Shown: positions 44,501 to 56,363, counted from the stretch's first letter. The stretch is 64,000 nucleotides of DNA from Rhizobium sp. (GCA_027533385.1 JAPZUE010000007.1:1-64000), one strand, 5' to 3'. The notes: generated by a model not told the origin, from the letters alone. A program made the numbers and translations.

Positions 44501-45181
44501 ATGCTGAGGGTTCTCGTGGCTTTGGCCCTGTGTCTGCCGCTATCAGGCTGCGATCTGTTCTTCGATTTCCCGGAATGGCAATGGCATCAGAAACTCACGG
44601 TGTCGGTCATGACGCCGGAGGGGATGAAGTCCGGCAGTTCGGTGACATCGGCGCGGATCGAGTTTCCGCCGAAATGGACGGGGGTGGGCGACGCGGCGGG
44701 CATGCAGCGCGGCGGCGTCTCTGGCGAGGCGGTCGCGGTCGATCTGGGCCAGGGTCGCTATCTGTTCGCGCTGCTGCAGGACTATACCGAATGGACGGCC
44801 TATACCGCCTTCTTTCCGGAACTTGAGGGAAAAGCGATGCTGAAGGAGGAGATGTTTCCCTATCTCGACCAGATGGTGGCGAGCCTCGGCCAGTCGCGCG
44901 ACGTGCCGCGCAAGCACTATCCGCTGCTGGTGACCTTTGACAACATCAACGACCCGGCCTCGGTGCGCCGCGTCAGTCCCGGCGATCTCGCGGCTACATT
45001 CGGCCCCGGCTATCGGCTCAATGCCATCACCCTGTCGATCACGGATGAGCCGCTGACCGAGGGCGTGCTGAAGGGATTGCTCGGGTGGATCAACTCTTTG
45101 AGTGACTACCGCACAATCAGTAACAATCCTTTTACGAACACGTTGCCGGGCGAAATCGGCTATTTAAGAAAGACCCGTTAG
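44501..45181 (+). CDS. Putative lipoprotein of unknown function
   Basis: A 226-residue protein with a type II signal peptide: a hydrophobic stretch (LRVLVALALCLPL) and a lipobox LSGC, so the mature start is Cys near residue 17. The rest is soluble, with beta-rich regions (KLTVSVMTPEGM, RYLFALLQDYTEW, YPLLVTFDNIND). The strong GGGAGGGG five bases before this ATG decides the start over two earlier in-frame ATGs. It has no recognisable family and no operon partner. Confidence 0.85.
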   Translation: MLRVLVALALCLPLSGCDLFFDFPEWQWHQKLTVSVMTPEGMKSGSSVTSARIEFPPKWTGVGDAAGMQRGGVSGEAVAVDLGQGRYLFALLQDYTEWTAYTAFFPELEGKAMLKEEMFPYLDQMVASLGQSRDVPRKHYPLLVTFDNINDPASVRRVSPGDLAATFGPGYRLNAITLSITDEPLTEGVLKGLLGWINSLSDYRTISNNPFTNTLPGEIGYLRKTR

Positions 45182-45266
45182 TGTCTACGTCGCCAAATGG
45201 ACTTGGACAGGCGCGGCTATAACAGGGGTCTCGGTGCCGCCGATGGACTGCCGACTCGACCACCCC

Positions 45267-46712
45267 TCACTCCCCCCTCAACCCCTGAAACGCCGCCATC
45301 GCCGCATCCCTGGCCTTGCCGTGATCGACGATCGGCAGCGGATAGGTCTTGCCGAGGCTCACGCCCGCATCCCTCAGCAACGTCGGCGGCGCCTCCGATG
45401 GCCTGTGGATGAATTTGGCCGGCATGTCCTTCAGTTCCGGCACGAAGCGGCGGATATAGGTGCCTTCGGGGTCGAATTTCTCGCCCTGGCTGGTCGGGTT
45501 GAAGATGCGGAAGAAGGGGGCGGCGTCGGCGCCGGAGCCGGCGACCCATTGCCAACTGGCGGCATTCGAGGCCGGGTCGGCATCCACAAGCGTGTCGCGG
45601 AACCAGCGCTCGCCTTCGCGCCAGTCGATCAGCAGGTCCTTGATCAGGAAGGAAGCGGTGATCATGCGCACGCGGTTGTGCATCCAGCCGGTCTGCCACA
45701 GCTGGCGCATGCCGGCATCGACGATCGGATAGCCGGTCTGGCCGCGCTGCCATTTGTGAAGCAGATCCGGCGCCTCTCGCCAGGGGAATGCGTCGAACTT
45801 GGCGTTCCAGTTCTTCCGTGCCAGATCCGGGAAATGGAAGAGCAGGTGATAGGAGAAGTCGCGCCAGACGAGTTCCTTGCGGAAATGCACGATGTCCTCC
45901 AGAGGGTAGCTCTCGGGCAGCCCGCGCGTGGCATGCCAGACGGTAAAGGGCGAGATTTCGCCGAGGGCCAGATGCGGCGAGAGCCGGGAGACATGTTCGC
46001 TCGCCGGCAGGTCGCGGCCGCTGCGATAGTTCTTCAGCCCGTCCTTGACAAAGGCGGCCAGGCGCTTCTCCGCACCCTTCTCGCCCGGTTGCCAATGCCC
46101 GTCGAAGGATGCGGCCCAGTTGGGTTTGGTCGGCAGAAGCGCCCAGCTCTCAAGCGCTTCGCTGTCGGGAAAGCGATCGGGCGCGGCAATGGTCTTCGGC
46201 GCCGGGATCGGCTCGGGCGGCTCGCCGGCGCCGTCCAGCGCCTTCCAGAACGGCGTGTAGACGCGGAAATGGCCGCCCGCGCCGGTTTTCAGCTTGGTCG
46301 GCTCATGCAGGATCTGGCCGGCAAAGGTGCGCACATCGATGCCCTCGGCAATCAGGCTGGCCTTCAATGCCTTATCGATGGCAATGCCCGGCGGATCATA
46401 GCGCCGGTTCCAGAACACGGCTTTCGCGCCGGTCGTGGCGATGACCTCGCCGATGACCTCTGCCGCCGAGCCGCTGCGCAGGATGAGTTGCGAGCCGAAA
46501 GCCTTGAGATCCTCGGCCAGCGCCTCAAGCGAATGATGCAGCCACCAGGCCTGTGCTGCCCCGAGCGGCCCGGTACCGGCATGCTCGGGCTCGCGTATAT
46601 AGAGAGGAAGAATGCGATAACCGTCGTCAACGGCGGTCGACAGGGCTGCGTTGTCGGCGAGCCTCAGGTCCTTGCGAAACCAGAGGATGAGCGTCTTATC
46701 CGGATGGGGCAT
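45267..46712 (-). CDS. phrB: Deoxyribodipyrimidine photolyase
   Basis: This 481-residue enzyme repairs UV-induced cyclobutane dimers using light and FADH. The N-terminal antenna domain begins LILWFRKDLRLADNAAL. The FAD domain holds LSPHLALGEIS, WRDFSYHLLFHFP, GQTGYPIVDAGMRQL and WVAGSGADAAPFFRIFNP, all photolyase hallmarks. The short gap to the right (46713-46829) holds nothing clear. Confidence 0.96.
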   Translation of the reverse strand: MPHPDKTLILWFRKDLRLADNAALSTAVDDGYRILPLYIREPEHAGTGPLGAAQAWWLHHSLEALAEDLKAFGSQLILRSGSAAEVIGEVIATTGAKAVFWNRRYDPPGIAIDKALKASLIAEGIDVRTFAGQILHEPTKLKTGAGGHFRVYTPFWKALDGAGEPPEPIPAPKTIAAPDRFPDSEALESWALLPTKPNWAASFDGHWQPGEKGAEKRLAAFVKDGLKNYRSGRDLPASEHVSRLSPHLALGEISPFTVWHATRGLPESYPLEDIVHFRKELVWRDFSYHLLFHFPDLARKNWNAKFDAFPWREAPDLLHKWQRGQTGYPIVDAGMRQLWQTGWMHNRVRMITASFLIKDLLIDWREGERWFRDTLVDADPASNAASWQWVAGSGADAAPFFRIFNPTSQGEKFDPEGTYIRRFVPELKDMPAKFIHRPSEAPPTLLRDAGVSLGKTYPLPIVDHGKARDAAMAAFQGLRGE

Positions 46713-46829
46713 GCAATATCTTCTTCGTTGGCTTTCCCTGCCATACGAAGCCGGAGGGGGAGGGGATCACGCGGCAATCACGAATCTGCGCGTCGAAAGG
46801 TGCAGGTGATGGTCGTCGCTCAACGCGCT

Positions 46830-47057
46830 TCAGGCGGCAGAGCGACCCGGGGCCACACGACGCGCCTGCTCGGCGCGGATCATCGCCATGATCTGCTGGG
46901 CGTTTTCGCGGACATAAAGGCGGTGCAGCTTTTCGGCGACCGGGGCGGTCGTCAGCAGGCAGGTATAGCCCTCCCGCTCGTACCAGCGGAAATCCACCAC
47001 ATTGTCCATGTTGACGTAGAAGGGAAAGCCGTCCCCGTCGTGAAGCTCAAGCCACAT
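46830..47057 (-). CDS. Small conserved cytoplasmic protein of unknown function
   Basis: A 75-residue protein that starts MWLELHDGDGFPFYVNMDNV and continues with FRWYEREGYTCLLTTA, then a helical C-terminus. The RBS AAGGAGG lies eight bases before the ATG, which decides the start. The composition is ordinary and no domain is recognised. Confidence 0.75.
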   Translation of the reverse strand: MWLELHDGDGFPFYVNMDNVVDFRWYEREGYTCLLTTAPVAEKLHRLYVRENAQQIMAMIRAEQARRVAPGRSAA

Positions 47058-47202
47058 CGGCCGTCCTCCTTCAATGCCTGTCTGTTGAGGCAAGGAGATA
47101 ACAGGCAAATGTGAAGACGGGGTTTCGAGGGTGTTGTCTGAAACACCACCGCCAGATCTGGCGGGCAAGCAAAGCGGCCGGAAAAGAAAGACCGGAAAAG
47201 AA

Positions 47203-47233
47203 AAGGCCCGCCGCTGTGTTCAGCGCGGGCCTT
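47203..47233 (-). terminator. Terminator downstream of tRNA-Asn
   Basis: On the minus strand, AAGGCCCGC pairs with GCGGGCCTT around a 13-base spacer, then TTTTC follows. It starts nine bases beyond the tRNA 3' end. Confidence 0.75.
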
Positions 47234-47242
47234 GGAATTAGA

Positions 47243-47317
47243 TGGCTCCCCGGGCCGGATTCGAACCGGCGACCTGTCGATTAACAGTCGAATGCTCTAC
47301 CGCTGAGCTACCAGGGA
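47243..47317 (-). tRNA. tRNA-Asn (anticodon GUU)
   Basis: The acceptor TCCCTGG pairs with CCGGGGA (one G-T), with discriminator G and an encoded CCA. The anticodon loop CTGTTAA gives GTT. The T-loop GGTTCGAATCC is standard. Confidence 0.97.
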
Positions 47318-47481
47318 ACAGCCGCTTGGCGCGGTGTGAGCGGGGTAATACTGATGCTCGCTCCGTTTGCCAAGCGGTTTTTCAAAAAAAATGTCATCAC
47401 CTTGTTTTTAATCGTGGGCTCACCATCTGGATGGCGCGGAGAGAGGGACGCAGAACCGCCGAAATGCAGGGAGTTTCCTAG

Positions 47482-47763
47482 ATGTCTGAACGCCGTTACC
47501 GCCTCGATCAAAAGCGGGGCCGTCTGGTCCTTGGCAGTGTCGAGATTCCGGTGCCGCGCTCCCGTACGGGAAGAATCGCAACCGGTGCCGCGCTGGTCGG
47601 CGGTGGTTTCCTCGGTTTTCTTCCCATTCTTGGCTTCTGGATGGTGCCGCTCGGGCTGCTCGTCCTTTCCCATGATCTGTCCTTCGTCCGCCGCAAGCGC
47701 AGACGGGCAACCATCTGGTGGTATCGCCGCAAGACAGAAGCCGGTGCCGGCGCACGAGGCTGA
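47482..47763 (+). CDS. Small membrane protein of unknown function
   Basis: A 93-residue protein with a basic N-terminus, a hydrophobic region of about 37 residues (two short helices around GGGFLGFLPILGFWMVPLG), and a very basic tail (VRRKRRRATIWWYRRK). It resembles the small transmembrane proteins annotated near stress genes, but I cannot name it. RBS GGGAG ten bases upstream. Upstream, the gap after tRNA-Asn holds only short shadow frames. Confidence 0.8.
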   Translation: MSERRYRLDQKRGRLVLGSVEIPVPRSRTGRIATGAALVGGGFLGFLPILGFWMVPLGLLVLSHDLSFVRRKRRRATIWWYRRKTEAGAGARG

Positions 47764-47924
47764 GGCAAAGGCTGGACGACCGACCGGCCATCGAGTGGCG
47801 AGCAGCACATGTCATAGTGAAATGACCGCATGGGCGACGGCGGCCTAGGCTGCCCGGACCGGACGGGGAAACCGAACTGCGATTCGCGTGGTTGGTTCCC
47901 GGACGGACAAAGGAGCGTTACCCG

Positions 47925-48176
47925 ATGAGCTCAACGCCCGACATGACGACGATCCTGACGCCCGCGGACTTCACCATCATGGAGGACGCCATGCGGGCCG
48001 CCACACCGATCAAGGGGCGGATCACGCTTGATGACGGGCATCGCGAAGCGGTCGGCAAGGCCGTCATCCGGCTTTACACGGCAGGCATGACCGATCCCGG
48101 TCGACTGGCCGATGCGGCCATGGCCATGGCGGCCATCAGGCTTCTCGACCGTCGTCGATGGCGCGGCGACGGCTGA
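47925..48176 (+). CDS. Small helical protein of unknown function
   Basis: An 83-residue protein starting with an ATG ten bases after AAAGGAG. It appears soluble and helical (DFTIMEDAMRAATPI, EAVGKAVIRLYTAGM, RLADAAMAMAAIRLL) with a basic end. The pattern recurs in rhizobial genomes as a hypothetical protein but has no assigned domain I recognise. Confidence 0.7.
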   Translation: MSSTPDMTTILTPADFTIMEDAMRAATPIKGRITLDDGHREAVGKAVIRLYTAGMTDPGRLADAAMAMAAIRLLDRRRWRGDG

Positions 48177-48372
48177 GGAGGCCCTCCAAAGGACATGCAT
48201 GACGCATCGTTGAATTGGCGTCCGCTCTTCTGGCAACGATTGGTACGCCGCAGCACGTAATCTTGGCTAGGTTCGCCTCCGCCTGAGCGGGGATCAGCAC
48301 GTGCGCGTCGGTTTTTGAATTCCAAGACCTTCGCTTGTCCTACGCGCGCTCGCCGTTTTTGCAGCGCGTAAA

Positions 48373-48407
48373 GAAATTGGTAGACGCGAGAGACTTAAAA
48401 TCTTTCG
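48373..48407 (+). pseudogene. Partial tRNA-Leu copy (D-arm to anticodon stem)
   Basis: GAAATTGGTAGACGCGAGAG continues into ACTTAAAATCTTTCG and matches the internal part of the intact tRNA-Leu(UAA) gene at 21118 with three or four differences over about 35 bases. The anticodon loop ACTTAAAA is exact. The acceptor stem and T-arm are absent on both sides, so it is not a functional tRNA. It is a likely recombination scar of an integrated element that used a tRNA-Leu. Confidence 0.75.
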
Positions 48408-48446
48408 CTTCGATATGGCCTTGAGCCTCTTCTCTTCGTCGAAGCC

Positions 48447-49301
48447 CTAGTTTGTTCTCGATGCGGCCTCGGTCAAATGCTTAGCCATTTCCTCGTCAAG
48501 CGTTGTTATGAAGCGGATTGGGCAGTTGGGATTTCTCATCTCCTCAGGAATCTCCCGGACAACTACGTGTTTCCATCGAGGTCGCGCCATAACAGCGATA
48601 ACAAACAGCTCTTCTCCGAAGCTGAGCAGCAAAGAAAGCAACTCTTCCATCCCGGCGACGATGGGGCTCATCACAGCTTTCCGCGCCTGAGTTTCCCGAC
48701 CCCATGCAGGGGGTGCTATGGTCGGCCCGAGCGCGCGGAAGTTATCTATGACTAGTCGATCCCGACCATCCTCACGGTGCTCCACTGCATTTCTTCTCTT
48801 TATCAGTTCGGCAATCCATGGCTCGTTTGCCTGTAGAAATGGCACTAGCGGGTGGTCGGGCCCGAGCGTCTTGATGCTCCACTTCTCAGCCTCGCTTGAT
48901 TGACTTCGCATGCGCCAAAATCGCCGAGCTTCTGGTTTTAACGACGCTCCCCAGAGAGTATTGAAGACAGGGACCAGATCTCTGAGGTATTGCGTAGCGG
49001 TCATCAGGAACCCTTCGACATCCGCCTCGAGATCTATCACGTAGGGGAGTTTCTTGGGGTTGATAGGACCGCTGGCTTGCCAGTGCTCGAGTTGGTCACG
49101 CTCTGCCAATTTTATGCGGTATGCGTGGTCGTAACACCTGAGAAGGCGCAAGTGGGTCTGATGCATCAGCCCGGTCAAACGATTCTGTTGCGCGTCAGAT
49201 ATTTCGATCCATTTGAGAAGTTCAAAGGTCTGTAGCGTTAGTCTAGCAACGATCGGATTCGTGGAGCCATGGTTTGAGATCAGTTGCATGTTGAATGGCA
49301 T
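48447..49301 (-). CDS. Unknown 284-residue protein with R-x4-H (HEPN-like) motif on a small island
   Basis: A soluble, helix-rich protein with lower G+C than its neighbours. No family is recognised with confidence. The segment KRRNAVEHREDGRDRLVIDNF holds R-N-x3-H, which resembles the active-site motif of HEPN ribonuclease or toxin domains and follows a long helical region. The motif alone is weak evidence. The start ATG has GGAGG nine bases upstream. The gene sits between a tRNA-Leu remnant and tRNA-Cys, fitting a horizontally acquired cargo gene, possibly defensive. Confidence 0.75.
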   Translation of the reverse strand: MPFNMQLISNHGSTNPIVARLTLQTFELLKWIEISDAQQNRLTGLMHQTHLRLLRCYDHAYRIKLAERDQLEHWQASGPINPKKLPYVIDLEADVEGFLMTATQYLRDLVPVFNTLWGASLKPEARRFWRMRSQSSEAEKWSIKTLGPDHPLVPFLQANEPWIAELIKRRNAVEHREDGRDRLVIDNFRALGPTIAPPAWGRETQARKAVMSPIVAGMEELLSLLLSFGEELFVIAVMARPRWKHVVVREIPEEMRNPNCPIRFITTLDEEMAKHLTEAASRTN

Positions 49302-49508
49302 GGCTGCGCACCTCCAAGATAACTCCTCTTATCGCAGCACCTAAGGCGCACTTAATCAATGACACGCTGGGCATAAATTGGTTATGCCGAGAACCCATCG
49401 CGAACATCATTTCACAAAATTAAAAGGCCTCTTTTCAGAAAATGGGTCTTGCGGTTTTTTTGGAACGCGTCTAAATCCGCGCCACCACACGCACTTTTCT
49501 ACTCGGAT
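49302..49508. other. A+T-rich leader between the island gene and tRNA-Cys
   Basis: About 200 bases without a gene. The stretch is richer in A and T than the flanking backbone (for example TTTCACAAAATTAAAAGGCC) and would contain the island gene promoter (minus strand) and the tRNA promoter (plus strand). No attachment-site repeat of the tRNA-Cys end was found here by eye. Confidence 0.4.
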
Positions 49509-49582
49509 GGCCTCGTGGCGGAGTGGTGACGCAGAGGACTGCAAATCCTTGTACCCCGGTTCAATTCCGGGCGAGGCCTCCA
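49509..49582 (+). tRNA. tRNA-Cys (anticodon GCA)
   Basis: The acceptor GGCCTCG pairs with CGAGGCC, followed by T and an encoded CCA. The anticodon loop CTGCAAA gives GCA. The T-loop GGTTCAATTCC is intact. Confidence 0.97.
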
Positions 49583-49779
49583 TCCGAACTTCCTCAGATC
49601 GAGACGTTCATTCGCTGCCGCATCAGCAGCCTTGCGCAACTGCCCGCGCGGTTGCGTCACTTCGCAACCGCGATATTCTGGTGCGCGACGGGAAGACCGG
49701 CTTGAAAGCGTCTCGGGCTGCAATTAAAGACACGGGATGAATAAGCCGCTATGGCCGGTCGACACGGGGCGCGAATGAA

Positions 49780-50451
49780 ATGATGGATTACGCAGCAGCA
49801 CGCACCAAGATGGTGGACAATCAGATCAGGACGACGGACGTCACGTCCCATTCCGTGCTGACCGCCTTCCTTTCGGTGCCGCGCGAAGCCTTCGTTCCGG
49901 CCGAGCTGAAGCCACTCGCCTATATCGACGAGGACATGCAGGTGGTGCCCGCTGCCAACGGCAATCCCCCGCGCTACATCATGGAGCCGTCGCCGCTTGC
50001 CAAGCTTCTGCAGCTGGCGGCGATCACCAAGGACGATGTCGTGCTCGAGATCGGCTGTGGGGCCGGTTATGCCGCAGCCCTTCTGTCGCTGCTGGCCGGC
50101 TCGGTGGTTGCGACCGAAAGCGACGAAACCTTGCTCGCCAAGGGTTCCGAGAAGCTGTCCGAACTCGGCTATGACAATGTCGCCGTGGTCTCCGCCCGGC
50201 TGGAAGACGGTTATCCGGCCGAGGCGCCCTATGACGTGATCTTCGTCAACGGGTCGATCGAGGACGTGCCGGAGGCTCTTCTGGCGCAGCTGCGCGAAGG
50301 TGGTCGTCTGGTGGCCGTCGTCGGCTACGGCAATGCCGCGCGCGCCCGTCTCTACGTCAAGAACGGCGGGATCACCTCCTATACGGAATATTTCAACGCT
50401 GCCGTGAAGCCGCTGCCGGGCTTCCGCAAGGCTGCCGAATTCGTCTTCTGA
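49780..50451 (+). CDS. pcm: Protein-L-isoaspartate O-methyltransferase
   Basis: This 223-residue SAM-dependent enzyme starts repair of isomerised aspartate and asparagine in aged proteins. The N-terminal MVDNQIRTTDV and VPREAFVP fit the Pcm family; the SAM motif VLEIGCGAGYAAAL is at about residues 87-100. The C-terminal half has the usual VNGSIEDVPEALLAQL. Two adjacent ATGs (codons 1 and 2) are possible. It is followed by a strong terminator. Confidence 0.94.
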   Translation: MMDYAAARTKMVDNQIRTTDVTSHSVLTAFLSVPREAFVPAELKPLAYIDEDMQVVPAANGNPPRYIMEPSPLAKLLQLAAITKDDVVLEIGCGAGYAAALLSLLAGSVVATESDETLLAKGSEKLSELGYDNVAVVSARLEDGYPAEAPYDVIFVNGSIEDVPEALLAQLREGGRLVAVVGYGNAARARLYVKNGGITSYTEYFNAAVKPLPGFRKAAEFVF

Positions 50452-50474
50452 GCGAAAGCCAGGAGCGCATTTTG

Positions 50475-50501
50475 AAAAAGCCCGCCGCGTGCGGGCTTTT
50501 T
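50475..50501 (+). terminator. Terminator after pcm
   Basis: AAAAAGCCCGC / GCGGGCTTTTT stem with a five-base loop, 24 bases after the pcm stop. Confidence 0.9.
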
Positions 50502-50646
50502 CGTGCCGGCGCAACAAAGCTGTGCATCACGGCAATTCCTGATCGGGGCGTGATTTTTTTAAAGAGGCGCGTATCCTAGGGTGAGCGCGAATCGGCCCGG
50601 CGGAATGTCTGCGAGCCGACAGTTTCTGAGGACAACGGGGATTAGT

Positions 50647-51627
50647 ATGGCTCAGCCAAGCGTAGCGCGTGAACCGTCCATGGAAGAGATCCTGGCATCC
50701 ATTCGCCGGATCATCGAAAGCAACGATCCGGTGAATGGCGGCAACCCGTCACAGGACGCCTCCGGACGGTCCGAGGGGCATGCTTCGGGCGACGAAGATC
50801 TGGCCTATGACGGCGGCGATTTCGTCGCTGCCAACGATGCGGGCCCGTCGTTCCCGATGTTCGAGCGCGCGCTGCCGCAGGCGGATACCGTTGAGCGTCG
50901 CGAACCGGCGCAGGAACCGGCAATCGAGGCACCGAAGAGCGTCTCGCTTGCCGATCTTGCCGCACGTGTCCGTTCCGCCTCCGAGCGTATGGAGCGTCCG
51001 GTCCAACAGCAGGCCCCGACGATTTCGGCCGCTCCGATTCAGGCCACCGTCATGCAGCCGCGCCGCGAAATGCCGCTCGGCGCTGAAGAACAGGCAAGGG
51101 CCGCAGCACCCCTGATGGCAACGCGTCTGTCGGAAATGCGTGACCAGCAGCTTCGCCCGTCGCTGGCGGCGCAAGCGCCGGAACCGGCCCAGCAGCGGGC
51201 GACGCCCGTCGCCGAGCAGCCGGCCGCTCCCGCCATGGAATCATCGATGGCGCGCATCGCCTCGGTCGAAGTGCGGGTCGAGCGCAAGGAGCCGACCTTC
51301 CTCGATCAGCCGATGGAGACGGCCTACGACACGCGCGAGGAAGAGATCGAAACAGTCATGCCTTCGGTCGAGCTCGGCCCCGAACGTGCCGAAGAGGGCC
51401 GCGATCTGACGGCGCTGGTATCCGCCGCGACCGTCGAGCAGGTCTCGCGCTCCTTCTCCGAACTTGCCGCCGCCTTTGACGGCACCGAGCGCCGTTCGCT
51501 CGACGAGATGGCCGAGGAAATGCTGCGTCCGATGCTGAAGGACTGGCTCGACGACAACCTGCCGACGCTGGTGGAGCGCCTCGTGCGCGAGGAAATAGAA
51601 CGCGTCGCCCGCGGTCCGCGACGCTGA
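50647..51627 (+). CDS. popZ: PopZ-family polar organising protein (DUF2497)
   Basis: A 326-residue protein with the PopZ layout. A short conserved N-terminus (SMEEILASIRRIIES) is followed by a long acidic, proline- and alanine-rich disordered middle (about residues 40-270). The conserved C-terminal multimerisation region (SRSFSELAAAFDG, LDEMAEEMLRPMLKDWLDDNLP, LVERLVREEIERVARG) completes it. In rhizobia and Caulobacter, PopZ marks a cell pole and anchors ParB. The ATG used (MAQPSV) gives the canonical N-terminus; a longer frame exists upstream. Confidence 0.93.
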   Translation: MAQPSVAREPSMEEILASIRRIIESNDPVNGGNPSQDASGRSEGHASGDEDLAYDGGDFVAANDAGPSFPMFERALPQADTVERREPAQEPAIEAPKSVSLADLAARVRSASERMERPVQQQAPTISAAPIQATVMQPRREMPLGAEEQARAAAPLMATRLSEMRDQQLRPSLAAQAPEPAQQRATPVAEQPAAPAMESSMARIASVEVRVERKEPTFLDQPMETAYDTREEEIETVMPSVELGPERAEEGRDLTALVSAATVEQVSRSFSELAAAFDGTERRSLDEMAEEMLRPMLKDWLDDNLPTLVERLVREEIERVARGPRR

Positions 51628-51649
51628 CCGGAACGCCATCCGGGATTGA

Positions 51650-51679
51650 GGGCCGCTCGCAAGGGCGGCCTTTTTTATT
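51650..51679 (+). terminator. Terminator between popZ and valS
   Basis: GGCCGC / GCGGCC stem around TCGCAAGG, then TTTTTTATT, 23 bases after the popZ stop. Confidence 0.8.
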
Positions 51680-51741
51680 GACTTGGTTTTGCCAGTCCTA
51701 TTTACAAACCCCCATCCAGAACTCGAAAATCCGGTCGGAAA

Positions 51742-54672
<2,931 letters not shown>

Positions 54673-54701
54673 GCCCGCAAGCGGTAGAAATGAAATTCCA
54701 A

Positions 54702-54733
54702 AGGCCGGGTCTTGTGCCCGGCCTCTTCTTTTT
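54702..54733 (+). terminator. Terminator after valS
   Basis: AGGCCGGG / CCCGGCCT stem with a seven-base loop followed by CTTCTTTTTG. Confidence 0.85.
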
Positions 54734-55105
54734 GCGTTGCAACACGCTCTCCGCAACGGTTTTGCTGTGAAAGATAACGATTCTGACCGGTATCTTTCCT
54801 TCAAGCCCGCATTTGCGAGTTGCAATAGGTGCATCTGCATATTTTCAGGTCAGTTGCATGTTCGACAAATGTGTGGCGCATGCGCCACGCTCAGCTCGGG
54901 ATGTGGAATGAATTTCCCTTCTGCTGGCATTGCGCAGCTTCGGATGGAAAATTCATCCAAGTGCTGTCGGATTTGACGTGTGCGTAAGACTCGTTACGTA
55001 AAAATTTCTGTAATGGAACATGCCTGTGACGCAGATCACCCAATTGCCATCCGGTCGCACTTGTCCACTATGCAAATCACAGTTTTGCCGGAATTGGGGA
55101 GAGAC
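54734..55105. promoter_or_regulatory. Upstream region of the OmpP1/FadL gene with a 16-base palindrome
   Basis: This 372-base stretch has no coding support. It contains the perfect palindrome GTGGCGCATGCGCCAC at 54873-54888, about 220 bases before the porin start, a good candidate operator. Other parts are A+T-rich. The Shine-Dalgarno TTGGGGAGAG precedes the ATG. Confidence 0.5.
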
Positions 55106-56341
55106 ATGGCGAACCATTTGATGAAGACAACCGCACTCGGTCTGATTGCAGCATGCGCATTCGTGGGAGGCGCGCAGGCTGGCGGTCTTGAACGGGCCGG
55201 CTACAACATCGATCTGCTGTTCGATCCGGGCCAGTACACGTTCGAAAGTGGCGTTGTTTATGTGGCGCCGGACAGGACGTTGAACAATGTCGTGGATACC
55301 AACACGGCGAACAATGCGATTGGCGGCGGTAATCTGAATGCGCGTGCAAACTCAGTAGACGAGACCGAGGGCTATTGGGTGCCGCGCGTCGGCTTCAAGG
55401 CAAACCTTAATGAAGGTGTAGCCTGCATGGCAGACTACTCCCAGCCGTGGGGTGCGCACACGAAACCGGGTACTGACTGGGCGGGCGCAAACAGCAATGT
55501 TGAGACGAAGGTCAACAGCCACAACTATTCGCTGACATGCTCATACAAGTTTGACGTCGGTCCGGGTCAATTGCGGATTATCGGCGGCGGCTTCTATCAA
55601 GAAGTCGATGGCTTCAAGGAGCGTATCGTCCTCGCTCCTGCGGTTCTGGCTGGTATCGGTTTTCCCGGAAGAACGGGTATCGGGCGCCTTGACCTTGCGG
55701 GGGATGGCTATGGCTGGCGCATCGGGGCGGCCTACGAGATCCCCGAATACGCACTCCGTGCAAGCCTCGTCTATAACAGCCAGGTGAAGCTGGACGACAT
55801 TACCGGCACCTTGGATTTGCGGCAGGTCACGGCAAGTTCGATCGAAAACGTATACGGTTCGGCTGCCATGCCCGACTCCATCGAAATGAAGCTTCAGTCG
55901 GGTATCGCGCCTGACTGGTTGGCCTTCGGCTCGGTGAAGTGGACCGATTGGAGCCAGCTGCAGCGAATCCGCTTCTACAACTCGACAACAAATGCAGAGC
56001 GCACCTCTCTTGATCTCGCCTATCGTGACGGTTGGACGATCAGTGGTGGTATCGGTCACAAACTGAACGACCAATGGAGTGTTGCGGGTTCCGTGACTTG
56101 GGACCGGGGAACGTCGCAGGGCTTTGGTAGCCAGACTGATACCTGGACATTCGGCACGGGTGTTTCCTACAACCCCTCGGAGAATGTTGAGTTCCGTGTC
56201 GCTGGCGCTGTAAGCCTGCTCACGTCAGGTAGTTCGGGCCAGATCACCGTTGGTGGTGAAACCTACGGCAGCGACGTATCTTACGACTTCGGAACCGACC
56301 TCGCCGCTGCCGTATCCACCTCGCTCAAGGTTCGCTTCTGA
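55106..56341 (+). CDS. OmpP1/FadL-type outer-membrane transporter
   Basis: A 411-residue outer-membrane beta barrel with a signal peptide cleaved near GAQA-GG. The mature start GGLERAGYNIDLLFDPGQYTF and the last strand ending SLKVRF with a C-terminal Phe agree with this family, which moves long-chain fatty acids or other hydrophobic compounds. Mid-barrel blocks such as YGWRIGAAYEIPEYALRASL and WLAFGSVKWTDWSQL fit well. The upstream frame extension is not supported. Confidence 0.9.
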   Translation: MANHLMKTTALGLIAACAFVGGAQAGGLERAGYNIDLLFDPGQYTFESGVVYVAPDRTLNNVVDTNTANNAIGGGNLNARANSVDETEGYWVPRVGFKANLNEGVACMADYSQPWGAHTKPGTDWAGANSNVETKVNSHNYSLTCSYKFDVGPGQLRIIGGGFYQEVDGFKERIVLAPAVLAGIGFPGRTGIGRLDLAGDGYGWRIGAAYEIPEYALRASLVYNSQVKLDDITGTLDLRQVTASSIENVYGSAAMPDSIEMKLQSGIAPDWLAFGSVKWTDWSQLQRIRFYNSTTNAERTSLDLAYRDGWTISGGIGHKLNDQWSVAGSVTWDRGTSQGFGSQTDTWTFGTGVSYNPSENVEFRVAGAVSLLTSGSSGQITVGGETYGSDVSYDFGTDLAAAVSTSLKVRF

Positions 56342-56363
56342 TCCTTTGAGGCCTGATGATAAC

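Noticed and set aside
48373..48407. Functional second tRNA-Leu
   Set aside because: No acceptor stem or T-loop around the matching segment.
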